Shown here: piece by piece, positions 44,685-52,126 of the stretch
How positions within the stretch are numbered: position 1 is the stretch's first letter
How the letters are laid out: each line of letters begins with the position of its first letter
DNA from: BS150m-G50 sp964517435
GTDB lineage: Bacteria > CAIWAD01 > BS150m-G50
Assembly: GCA_964517435.1 (NCBI GenBank)
Contig: CAZFEC010000011.1
Location: 1-64,000, forward strand
Direction: 5' to 3'
Length of the DNA: 64,000 bases
The notes under the pieces: generated by a model
Told to the model about the DNA's origin: nothing
Seen by the model: only the letters and a program-made list of their open reading frames with translations
Database searches by the model: none
Position numbers and translations under genes: made by a program

Positions 44685-45215
44685 TCACCGGTCGCGCGTC
44701 ACCTGCTTGATTTCCTCCCACTCGGTAACGCGCCTCGTCAATTCAGGATCGGGTGGGGGCGGCGGAGTTTCCGGCCTGGAGGTGTTGATCAAGTACAGAA
44801 TAAGTAGAACTGAGAACACCAGTCCAAGCAGGGTGCAGAGGAAAGCAAAAGACATCGCATCGAGTTGATTGATCGCAAATCCAATCACCACCAGAAGAAT
44901 GACGGGTATGAAATTGAATACTCCCCCAAGACGCTCAAGCCAGTTCCTGCCGACCAGCAGGAGGCGCACCGAGGTAATGATGATCACGACCAGGGATAAA
45001 AGCATGGCCAGAGCTACGAGTAAGCGCCAACCCTTACTCAGTGGCCACAAGCCATTATAGTCACCGATTGACACGATAATGACCGCAATCAGCAGGCCGT
45101 TGGTAACGAGGATGTTCCTTAGAATGCGATTCCGCGCCTTTTGCTTTTCATCCGGAGTCAGAGGTCTGATACATCCTTTTCTGGTTTGATCCAGCGTATC
45201 ACTATGCACACTCAT
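44685..45215 (-). CDS. Four-helix membrane protein, unknown function
   Basis: 176 residues. A charged N-terminus (about 1-32) is followed by four hydrophobic segments (about 35-50, 63-85, 100-116, 122-142), a proline run and a helical charged tail. No family recognised. It may be the first gene of a unit with 43868-44593 and 42708-43871 (gap 91 nt). Confidence 0.55.
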   Translation of the reverse strand: MSVHSDTLDQTRKGCIRPLTPDEKQKARNRILRNILVTNGLLIAVIIVSIGDYNGLWPLSKGWRLLVALAMLLSLVVIIITSVRLLLVGRNWLERLGGVFNFIPVILLVVIGFAINQLDAMSFAFLCTLLGLVFSVLLILYLINTSRPETPPPPPDPELTRRVTEWEEIKQVTRDR

Positions 45216-45279
45216 GGCTCACTCCCTGTTCTTTTGTCATCCGATGTTACGCGGTTTGCGGATGGGTTTAACATACCGA

Positions 45280-46155
45280 TCAACGCGTCCAGGTCGGCCA
45301 GTTGTCCGACGCGGCATCATGCGTGAGCCGGCGCAGGCCGCTGCCGTCGCGGTTGATGATATAGATCTCGAAGTTCCCGTCGAATTCCGCCTGGAAGGCG
45401 AGCCGCTTTCCGTCCGGCGACCAGCATTGGGTCTCTTCGCGGCCGGGATTAGAGGTTAGAGCCCTTTCCCTCTTGCCGTCCGGATCCATGATATGCAGAT
45501 CGGCCTCCCGCCTGCCGGCATAACCGGAAGCGAAGACGATCGATTTTCCGTCGGGCGAGAAGCAGGGAAAGATCTCCCAGTCGTCGCTCTCCGTCAAGCG
45601 GGCGATGCCGGTACCGTCCGCGTTCATCACGTACACCTCGAAGTTGCCGTCGCGGTTGCTGCCGAACAGCAGGCGCTTCCCGTCGGGCGACCAGCGGGGG
45701 CGATGATCCACCGCGGGATCGGTCGTCAAACGTCGCTCGTCGCTCCCGTCCGCAGCCATCACGTAGATGTCGATATTGCTCTCCCGCTCGGCCCGGAACG
45801 CTATCCGCCTGCCGTCCGGCGACCAGTCGGGATGGAACTCCGCGCCGGGTGTGCGGGTCAGACGCCGCTGCCCGCTGCCGTCGGCCTGCATGACGTAGAG
45901 CTCCTCATTGCCGTCGCAGTTCGACACGAAGGCCAGCTGCGCGCCGTCGGGTGACCAGGCCGGGCAAGTTTCATGGGCGTCGGTAAAGGTCAGCCGCTGC
46001 AGGCCGCCGCCGTTTGCGTTGATCAGGTAGATCTCCGAATTGCCGTCACGCCGCGAGTTAAAGGCGATGCGCCCTTCCGGATCCCGCGCGGTCGTACAGC
46101 CGTCGAGCAACATCAACAGGCTGATCAACAGCACCAGCCGGGCTATCTGGAACAT
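45280..46155 (-). CDS. TolB-like beta-propeller lipoprotein
   Basis: 291 residues. A lipoprotein signal (LLISLLMLLDGC, cysteine about 19) precedes six or more repeats of the PD40 form (SPDGKRLLFGSNRDGNFEVYVMNADGT and variants), building a beta-propeller as in TolB. It is probably an outer-membrane or periplasmic protein-interaction domain. Not TolB itself: the N-terminal TolB domain is missing and no tol-pal genes are nearby. GGAGGAAG precedes the ATG. Confidence 0.82.
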   Translation of the reverse strand: MFQIARLVLLISLLMLLDGCTTARDPEGRIAFNSRRDGNSEIYLINANGGGLQRLTFTDAHETCPAWSPDGAQLAFVSNCDGNEELYVMQADGSGQRRLTRTPGAEFHPDWSPDGRRIAFRAERESNIDIYVMAADGSDERRLTTDPAVDHRPRWSPDGKRLLFGSNRDGNFEVYVMNADGTGIARLTESDDWEIFPCFSPDGKSIVFASGYAGRREADLHIMDPDGKRERALTSNPGREETQCWSPDGKRLAFQAEFDGNFEIYIINRDGSGLRRLTHDAASDNWPTWTR

Positions 46156-46232
46156 CGCTTCCTCCTTTGATCATCTTCGATTGCCTGAAAGAAGTGCGAA
46201 TCCCGCGAAGCACTCTCCGCGGCCACGTCGTC

Positions 46233-46658
46233 TCAGGGCGCCGTCAGCGACTCCGGCACATACTCCGTGCCTTTTCTCGCACTTCCCGCGCCGAATAATC
46301 TTACGGATTTATAGACGTACCAGGCACGAAAAGAATTCATGCCGTCTTCCAGGCAGATGCTGCTCAGGATGGCATCCGCCTGCTCTCTGTGCCTGTCGCT
46401 GTCGAGGTGCCCCAGCCGCATCAACTGGTAGAGGGCGTCGTGAATCAGCGATCCCCGCATGAAGGTTTTGGTGTCGATGGAGGGGCCGCTCGCTCCATCC
46501 CAGGCGTAGCCCGTCGAGATTCTCAGCTCGCCATCCGCTTTCAGATCGACGAAACCGGTGATGATGTCTTCCGCGACGGCCAGATCGACGGTCACGCGGT
46601 ACTCCTGCAGCAGCTGGTATTTGTATTTCTTCAACTTGCGGTAGGTGATGTGGCTCAT
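46233..46658 (-). CDS. DUF1353 family protein
   Basis: 141 residues. The DUF1353 signature is clear: GYAWDGASGPSIDT followed by RGSLIHDALYQLMR with its histidine/aspartate pair. The family includes phage-associated and stand-alone proteins of unknown function. ATG 46658 has AAGGAA upstream. Confidence 0.82.
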   Translation of the reverse strand: MSHITYRKLKKYKYQLLQEYRVTVDLAVAEDIITGFVDLKADGELRISTGYAWDGASGPSIDTKTFMRGSLIHDALYQLMRLGHLDSDRHREQADAILSSICLEDGMNSFRAWYVYKSVRLFGAGSARKGTEYVPESLTAP

Positions 46659-46697
46659 GGATGTTCCTTCTGTACTGTTTCCCTATGCAACCAGCAT

Positions 46698-47624
46698 TCA
46701 TTCAGCGAGCTTCACCACCGCGAAATACACCCCCTTCACCACCTGAGCCATGCGGTCGAAATCGAGGGTGTCAATGGTGTCGCTGTCCTGGTGGTAATTA
46801 GGGTTCCGGTAGAACGCCGTATCAGTGATCATGACGGCATCATAACCACATTCCCAGTAGTTCCGGTGGTCTGAGAAGTCGATACCTGTCAGGTTCCTGG
46901 GCGCGCTGATCTGTTCAACCGCGATTTCCGTATGTCTCTCCATCGCTTTCCGCACCTTGCGCGCCTTGAAGTGGCTCCCGAAATTGCTGGCCACGGCGAT
47001 GAAATTCCCCCGGTCGGGATAGAAGAGCTCCAGAAGTCCGGTCGGATATGACTGACTTCCCTTCCCGTCTCGGAAGTAGCCGATCATTTCGAGACAGATC
47101 ATCAGCTCGACCTCGACCCCATCCCGTACCAGCGCGCGTGCGTGATGGGCGCTCCCCATGTCCGTCGTAGCGAAAAACGGCGGCTCTTCCAGGCTGTAGG
47201 CGACCAGGTCCACCTGCAGGTTCAACTCAGGATTCTCGTTTGCGATAAGTCGTGCAAGTTCCAGCAGTCCTGCAACAGCACTGGCGTTGTCATCCGCGCC
47301 GGGTTGATCGCCGCAGACATCATAGTGGGCGCCGATGACCAGACGCCGGTTTGAAACAGGTCCGAATGAACAGATGATATTGCGGTATTGATTGCCGTTC
47401 ACCGTGAAATCCTGGTGTTCGACTCGCGTGGAACAGGAAGTGAAAACCGAATCGATATACTCCGCCGCCAGGTTGAGCGAACCGATATTGATGTAGTTCC
47501 GGGGCAGTGGCGTTGTCGTCAGCGCTTCGACATGGGAATAGAGAATGAGAGCATCAGGTTCCGGTTGGCTATGTGCGTTTACGAAGAGTACCATCAGGAG
47601 GATGAATTTGAGTATAAGGTACAT
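46698..47624 (-). CDS. Secreted M28 family zinc aminopeptidase
   Basis: 308 residues with a short signal peptide (MYLILKFILLMVLFVNAHS). M28 metal ligands are present in order: GAHYDVCG (H), PGADDNASAVAGLLELAR (bridging D), SLEEPPFF (catalytic E and metal E), CLEMIGYF, and near the end YHQDSDT (final H). M28 enzymes remove N-terminal residues from peptides outside the cytosol. The ATG lacks a good Shine-Dalgarno. Confidence 0.88.
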   Translation of the reverse strand: MYLILKFILLMVLFVNAHSQPEPDALILYSHVEALTTTPLPRNYINIGSLNLAAEYIDSVFTSCSTRVEHQDFTVNGNQYRNIICSFGPVSNRRLVIGAHYDVCGDQPGADDNASAVAGLLELARLIANENPELNLQVDLVAYSLEEPPFFATTDMGSAHHARALVRDGVEVELMICLEMIGYFRDGKGSQSYPTGLLELFYPDRGNFIAVASNFGSHFKARKVRKAMERHTEIAVEQISAPRNLTGIDFSDHRNYWECGYDAVMITDTAFYRNPNYHQDSDTIDTLDFDRMAQVVKGVYFAVVKLAE

Positions 47625-47640
47625 AACAGCTAAACCGTAG

Positions 47641-48282
47641 CTAGCATTGTTCGCCAGACTTTACGTAATACCCGACAAACAGCGCTTTCCCCTGCTGCAG
47701 CGGCACCGTAAAGGACTTCACACAGCGCAGACCGCTGTCGCGACAGGTATTCGAGAATTCATCAGGATCGACAAGCGTCATGACCGGCTCCAGCAGCTTG
47801 AGGCTGGCGCAGGGGGTGGCGGTCACCGGCGTCGAGGCTCCCGGCAGCTGCAGCACCGCCACCAGGGTGCCGCCCGGCGTCAACGCGCCGGCGAGGTTGC
47901 GCAGCGCTTCCGGCACGCTCACATATTCGAAGAGGAGCCCGGCGAAGATCAATGCCACCGGTTCGATCCGGAACGCCGGCGCGGCGATGTCGGCTTCGAG
48001 CAGCTCGAGACCGGGGATCCGCTCCCGGAACCTGCCCGCCAGGAGTTCCAGATAAGCGGGATTAATATCGATACCCAGGACACGCTGCGTAATATCCGGC
48101 TGAATGTGCTCGAAACCGTTGCCGGTCGCGCAGCCGGGAACCGCCACGGAAGCGGGAGCGAGTTCCCGCAATGCCGTCGCGAACAGGTCGCTCAGTACCG
48201 GCTGTTGCGCCACCGCGGGGGACGCCATGTGAGCTTCGTAATCGGCGGCGGGTATCTGGAGCCAGGGGTTTTTCATGATCAT
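47641..48282 (-). CDS. Class I SAM-dependent methyltransferase
   Basis: 213 residues. SAM-binding motif I is VAVPGCATGNGFEHI (about 47-61), the acidic ribose ligand is in VLGIDINPAYLE, and LLEADIAAP follows. The usual glycine-rich EVGCGTG loop is replaced by PGCATGNG. Substrate unknown. It is the next gene downstream of the predicted selenoprotein, 46 nt away, so the two could be co-transcribed. Confidence 0.75.
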   Translation of the reverse strand: MIMKNPWLQIPAADYEAHMASPAVAQQPVLSDLFATALRELAPASVAVPGCATGNGFEHIQPDITQRVLGIDINPAYLELLAGRFRERIPGLELLEADIAAPAFRIEPVALIFAGLLFEYVSVPEALRNLAGALTPGGTLVAVLQLPGASTPVTATPCASLKLLEPVMTLVDPDEFSNTCRDSGLRCVKSFTVPLQQGKALFVGYYVKSGEQC

Positions 48283-48328
48283 GATCCCGGCGAGGGAACG
48301 GCGACCTCGATCACCCTCCCTTGCCGTT

Positions 48329-48988
48329 TCAAAGCTGCCAGAAATCTGAGGTCAACCCCAGAGTCTCGAACAGCTCTCGCACCTCCTCAGCGCTTTTGCG
48401 TCGCCACGACTCTTCCAGGCGATCGTGATACCAGGCCCGGGCCAGCCGCCAGCAGGTGTCAAGCGGGATGATGCCGCCCGGCTGCAGGCCTCGCTCCTCG
48501 CACCAATTGTTGACCAGCACTTCCGACCGGAAGTAGAGGATGGTGCTTCAAGTGTAACCGACATCGTCCCACCAGCGGGCGGCGGGCACCAAGAAATGAA
48601 CGACACCTCCGGCGGCCGGGTCCGGCCCATCCTCGGCGACCTCAATACGAATCGCATCGCCGGTGACGGGACATTGCGTGTCGATAACAGCGGCCGTTCT
48701 GAGCAGCGCCGGGACCCCCAGCGCGTCCCACGCTCAGTTGGCCCACCAGGCGGAGCCGCCCGCGTGTACTGTATAGGCGGTCGGTACCGCGGAGAAAGGC
48801 ATGGCCATCCGGATCTCCTGCGTCTCCGGCTGCAGGACGAGCATCCGTTCCGCCGCCAGCTGCTGGAAGGTCTGGAGCGCCTGCTCCCGGTCGATACCGA
48901 AAGCGGCGGCGGTTTCATCGGCAGTAGGTGGCCGGCATTTATCCACGAAAGTGTGGTAGACAAACAGGCGGATATCATTTGGGTTCAT
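48329..48988 (-). CDS. merB: Organomercurial lyase (MerB)-like selenoprotein with two selenocysteines
   Basis: Read through two in-frame UGA codons, this is one 219-residue protein. A winged-helix N-terminus (residues 1-55, AAAFGIDREQALQTF) is followed by the MerB-type domain: FSAVPTAY, then WWAN-Sec85-AWDALGVPA, VHFLVPAARWWDD, GYT-Sec147-STILYFRSE, and a helical end. In MerB the catalytic residues are Cys96, Asp99 and Cys159; here Sec85, D88 and Sec147 keep the +3 spacing and a near-identical 62-residue distance. Length matches MerB (about 212). Each UGA has a SECIS-like hairpin at the right distance. The flanking sequence is intact, with no frameshift and no other stop, which argues against decay. 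It would cleave carbon-mercury bonds or a related substrate; function is inferred. GAGG is 7 nt before the ATG. The final stop is also UGA. Confidence 0.82.
48518..48535 (-). promoter_or_regulatory. Bacterial SECIS element for Sec147
   Basis: Downstream of UGA 48548-48550 the mRNA folds as UACUUCC-GGUC-GGAAGUG: a 7-bp stem (one U-G pair) with a GGUC tetraloop beginning 19 nt after the UGA. E. coli fdhF has the same GGUC apex 18 nt after its UGA. A lower stem ACCA/UGGU can form as well. Confidence 0.75.
48706..48724 (-). promoter_or_regulatory. Bacterial SECIS element for Sec85
   Basis: Downstream of UGA 48734-48736 the mRNA folds as GCGCUGGG-GGU-CCCGGCGC: an 8-bp stem including one U-G pair, its loop starting with GG 17 nt after the UGA. 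Outer pairing GAGC/GCUC includes the GA of the UGA itself. It fits the published bacterial SECIS rules (loop 16-37 nt away, G among the first two loop bases). Confidence 0.75.
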
Positions 48989-49048
48989 GAGGACACCTCT
49001 CGTTGCGCGCTTTTGCCTGGCACCGGGACGCCGGGCCGGCCAGATGTG

Positions 49049-49537
49049 CTAGGTTTCCGAACCGGCTCTGAGTGACTTCGACATATTGATACCGGTACTC
49101 CTGAATCCGATTTGTTCGTAAAGCGAGCGTGCAGCTGCGTTGTGTGCAAACACATGCAGCGAGATGCGGGTGACGCCAGTCTGGCGAAATCTCTCCTCCA
49201 ACGCCAGCAGCGCCTGGCGGCCGTAGCCGCTGCGACGATACTCGGCGAAGATTTCAAAATCACAAATGAAAACCGAAGGGGCACCCGCCGACGGATCGCG
49301 CAGGTACCAGATCATACCAACTATTGAACCGAGCTCATCGTCCATAATATTCAGCAGAAAGTGGTTCTCCGTATCCAGACCGGCGGGGAGCAGTTTGCGG
49401 AAGCCGATCGCGGCTCGCTCAGGTGCGACTTCCGGATCCCAGGCGCCGGCCTTTACGTTCTCCTCCGCATGCCGCGGCACGGTCTGACTCGCGTAAGCCT
49501 GGAAGTCATTCTCCGACATGGGTTCAAAACGGATCAC
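49049..49537 (-). CDS. GNAT family N-acetyltransferase
   Basis: 162 residues from GTG 49537 (AAAGGA 6 nt upstream), which completes the first beta strand IRFEPMSEND; the longer frame to 49603 is unlikely. Acetyl-CoA-binding motif A reads IFAEYRRSGYGRQALLALEE (about 97-116), and motif B has NAAARSLYEQIGFRSTG. It probably acetylates a small molecule or peptide. Its start overlaps the end of the O-methyltransferase gene by 14 nt, so the two are likely coupled. Confidence 0.82.
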   Translation of the reverse strand: MIRFEPMSENDFQAYASQTVPRHAEENVKAGAWDPEVAPERAAIGFRKLLPAGLDTENHFLLNIMDDELGSIVGMIWYLRDPSAGAPSVFICDFEIFAEYRRSGYGRQALLALEERFRQTGVTRISLHVFAHNAAARSLYEQIGFRSTGINMSKSLRAGSET

Positions 49538-50135
49538 GGTGGAATCCTTTCTTCCTGCACACAAGTTCGCCTTTTCCGATCGGAACGACAAGCGCGTCGA
49601 CACGGTCGTCGGTCAGGGCGCGGTCGAGCAGCGGCTGCAGCGTTTCGCGATGGCTGATCGCGTTGTCGGCGACCAGGATGCCGCCCGGCACCAGGTTGGG
49701 CAGGACCGCCTCGTAACACTCGGCGTAGACCTCCTTCTCCGCGTCGAGGAAACAGAACGAGACGCCTCCGCAGTTCGGCAGGTGAGCGAGAGCATCACCG
49801 TGGACCAGCTCCACCACGTCGTCGACACCCGCAGCTGCGATCGTCTGACGCGCCAGCATGGCCTTCTCGTCGAGTATCTCAAAGGTGGTGAGTCTGCGGC
49901 CGACCTGACGACAGGCCAGCGCGAGCCAGAGGGTGGAGTAACCGGCGCTGGTGCCTATCTCGATGTACCTGCCCGGAGGCGCGGCGGCGGCGAGCAGCGC
50001 GAGGAACCTGCCGGTTTCCGGTGTAATCTGGCGCAGGCGCTGGAGCCGGGGAGTGCCGTCGGCCCGATCCCGCGCGTCGATCTCCTCCAGTTCGCGCATA
50101 CGGTCGAGCAGCGGCCGGGGGGTGTCGTTGAACAT
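49524..50135 (-). CDS. O-methyltransferase (class I, CCoAOMT-like)
   Basis: 203 residues. Motifs of the O-methyltransferase 3 family: RYIEIGTSAGYSTLWLA, LTTFEILDEKA, HGDALAHLP, FCFLDAEKEVY and LVADNAISHR. These enzymes use SAM and a divalent metal (here D and N of the DAEK/ADN motifs) to methylate hydroxyl groups. Substrate unknown. Same strand and overlapping with the downstream GNAT gene. Confidence 0.85.
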   Translation of the reverse strand: MFNDTPRPLLDRMRELEEIDARDRADGTPRLQRLRQITPETGRFLALLAAAAPPGRYIEIGTSAGYSTLWLALACRQVGRRLTTFEILDEKAMLARQTIAAAGVDDVVELVHGDALAHLPNCGGVSFCFLDAEKEVYAECYEAVLPNLVPGGILVADNAISHRETLQPLLDRALTDDRVDALVVPIGKGELVCRKKGFHRDPF

Positions 50136-50228
50136 CGCCTGTCTCCTGTCTGCGGTCGGCTCAGGCTCGCCGCCGCAACACTCCGTTGAATCCGCCTCCA
50201 GCCTGTGCTCGCCATGACTTGATGCCGC

Positions 50229-50696
50229 TCAGTCGCCGTCATCCGTCTTGTCGGTGGTTGTATCGCAACGCATGAACAACTTGGTCTCACTCTCTCCCGA
50301 CGTGTAGAAGCCGAGACGCGAGTAGAGCCGGCAGGCATCCCGGTTTTCCTTGAGCAGGCCCAGCGTAACCGGCTTCCCGCTTCGCTTGGCGTCGTTCAGA
50401 ACCCCGCGGATCAGCTCCGATCCGATACCGCGACCCTGGAACTCCGGCAGGATGACGATGTACAGCAGATGGATGCGATCCTCAAGGGCGACGACCTCCA
50501 GAGCGCCGATCGGTTTGCCGTCACACATAACCAGCCGGCGCCGGCTCGGATCCAGTTTGAGCATGAAGCTGGCGCGCCGGCGTTCCTCGTCCCAGGCGCC
50601 GAACTGCCTGTCGATGCAGTCACGCAGGCCTTGGCGGTGCAGATCGTAAAGGAACTCCGCGTCCGCGGCAGTAGCGGCTTTCAGTTGGATCTTCAT
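50229..50696 (-). CDS. GNAT family N-acetyltransferase
   Basis: 155 residues. Motif A is ILPEFQGRGIGSELIRGVL (about 78-96), followed by NRDACRLYSRLGFYTSGES. The second half fits GNAT proteins that accept amino groups of small molecules. A decayed partial copy with the same upstream sequence sits at 54981-55179. Directly upstream (50697-50934) lies a short coding remnant and no complete gene. Confidence 0.85.
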   Translation of the reverse strand: MKIQLKAATAADAEFLYDLHRQGLRDCIDRQFGAWDEERRRASFMLKLDPSRRRLVMCDGKPIGALEVVALEDRIHLLYIVILPEFQGRGIGSELIRGVLNDAKRSGKPVTLGLLKENRDACRLYSRLGFYTSGESETKLFMRCDTTTDKTDDGD

Positions 50697-50761
50697 GGCC
50701 TAAGGTAGTGACATCTTACGAGAAACGCTTCCCCCGTGCTCACACCCTACTAGTAAAAGAC

Positions 50762-50943
50762 TTATCTCAGACTCAAGCTTACCGTGCCTTTGAGTCCATT
50801 CTCAAGCTTTATGTTGTTCTGGTAATTACCCCACTGCAGATCGATGTTATCCCAGATATTCTTCACACGTAGAGCGAACCTGGTGTTTAATGACCCGCCC
50901 GTTCCGGTCGGGGTGCAATTACCGCCGGGAGGTTCTAATTTCC
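50762..50943 (-). pseudogene. Coding remnant, C-terminal beta-rich fragment
   Basis: One minus-strand frame ending in TAA at 50762-50764 reads as protein-like for about 58 codons: LNTRFALRVKNIWDNIDLQW, NNIKLENGLKG, TVSLSLR-stop. It overlaps the end of the phosphoesterase gene in another frame and has no start. It could be the tail of a lost gene or a frameshifted extension of the phosphoesterase. Not identified. Confidence 0.3.
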
Positions 50944-52122
50944 AGATGCGAATGCACCCGTGGCCTGTGAGGTCTCGTTGCCATCAAGTCTGGATTCCAT
51001 GACCAGTCTTCCGACCAAGGCGGGACCGTTCACCAACGCTTCACGAGAAATGGAAACCCGCTCCCGGGGGCGATTGCTTTCTCCCCGGTGGGGATGGTCG
51101 CCAAGGTAGCCGCCACTGTACTCGACGTCGAATTCAAACAGTTCAATTGTCAGCATTCCGGGCTCAACACTGCCCCGCAGGTAATTCACATCCGTCTGCG
51201 TCCCCCACAACGCACCGTGGACGATCTGCCAGATACCATCTCGCTGCATGGCCGAGATGCGGTGATGCTCACCGCACAGGTACACATCTACTCCGTATTC
51301 AACCAGAGTCTGCCAGAATTCGCTCTGCGGTCCGCCTTCCAGTATGTTCGCGCTGGAGTTCATGCTTTGCACGGGGCCGCAAACCGGAACATGACCCTGA
51401 ACGATGATAAACTCCATGTCTCGATACTCTGCGAGTTTCTGCCTTAACCACGCCAGTTGTTCTCCGGAAACGGTTATGGACATCCGGTCTCCCGCGTCTT
51501 CGAAAGTGTCCACCGAAATGAGGGCGAGATTGTCCTTTGTGAAAGAATAAGCCAGCCCTTTTTTGTGTTCAGGACCGTTTTGAGGCATATCGAAGATGGC
51601 GGAGAACTGCCGCGCGAAAACGGGTGCCAGCTCCATTTTCCGCAACCCCCGGTCGTCACCGTATTCGTGGTCCCCCGGGGCGATGTAGAGTCTGATGTTC
51701 TTGTCTTCAAAGCGCTTCCTGTATCCGCTCCAATACTCCCCGGTTTTGCTCCGCACCTCTTCCGCATTGGACCACCAGCGGGCATCCATGATATCCCCCG
51801 CATTCAGCGAGAAGGCGGGACCTTCCTTCTTCATGCCCTCGAGGAACCAGTCCATCGCTTCCTCCCATCCCGGTTGCGGGTAGCCGATATTCCAGTTGAA
51901 CAGATCCGGGAAACTCGTGAAACAGAAGCCGGCGTCCTGCTTCGAGGTTGGAAACTGGAACATCTGATTGGCGTCAGGCTTAGATTCGGCATCCCCCGCC
52001 TGCGCCAGGGCAAAGCCTGGCACCCAGGTGATCGCGGAGAGTCCCAAAAGGAGGGCAACGATTGCGACCGCCCACGTGCCTCCTTCATTCGTAATTGATC
52101 GATAAACGGCATGATGTCGCAT
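50935..52122 (-). CDS. Secreted metallophosphoesterase (calcineurin-like)
   Basis: 395 residues with a signal peptide (about 17-42). Metallophosphoesterase motifs: LNAGDIMDARWW, IAPGDHEYG (GNHE variant), VQGHVPVCG and LCGEHHRISAM give a dinuclear metal site. It lies 4 nt downstream of the PhoD-like gene, so the two exported phosphoesterases form one unit. The first motif's usual aspartate block near the N-terminus (DTH) is not obvious, which may reduce activity or mark a divergent subgroup. Confidence 0.8.
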   Translation of the reverse strand: MRHHAVYRSITNEGGTWAVAIVALLLGLSAITWVPGFALAQAGDAESKPDANQMFQFPTSKQDAGFCFTSFPDLFNWNIGYPQPGWEEAMDWFLEGMKKEGPAFSLNAGDIMDARWWSNAEEVRSKTGEYWSGYRKRFEDKNIRLYIAPGDHEYGDDRGLRKMELAPVFARQFSAIFDMPQNGPEHKKGLAYSFTKDNLALISVDTFEDAGDRMSITVSGEQLAWLRQKLAEYRDMEFIIVQGHVPVCGPVQSMNSSANILEGGPQSEFWQTLVEYGVDVYLCGEHHRISAMQRDGIWQIVHGALWGTQTDVNYLRGSVEPGMLTIELFEFDVEYSGGYLGDHPHRGESNRPRERVSISREALVNGPALVGRLVMESRLDGNETSQATGAFASGN

Positions 52123-52126
52123 TGGT

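Noticed and set aside
48329..48331. The terminal UGA of the MerB-like gene as a third selenocysteine
   Set aside because: It follows the natural MerB-like C-terminus, reading on gives only five more codons before another UGA, and I see no SECIS-like hairpin placed as at the two internal sites.
48352..48978. A 208-codon minus-strand ORF over the MerB-like locus in another frame, and the reading of that locus as two separate small genes or a pseudogene
   Set aside because: The 208-codon frame has low-complexity Ser/Arg composition and no family resemblance. The MerB frame is coherent across both UGAs, with catalytic-site placement and SECIS hairpins.
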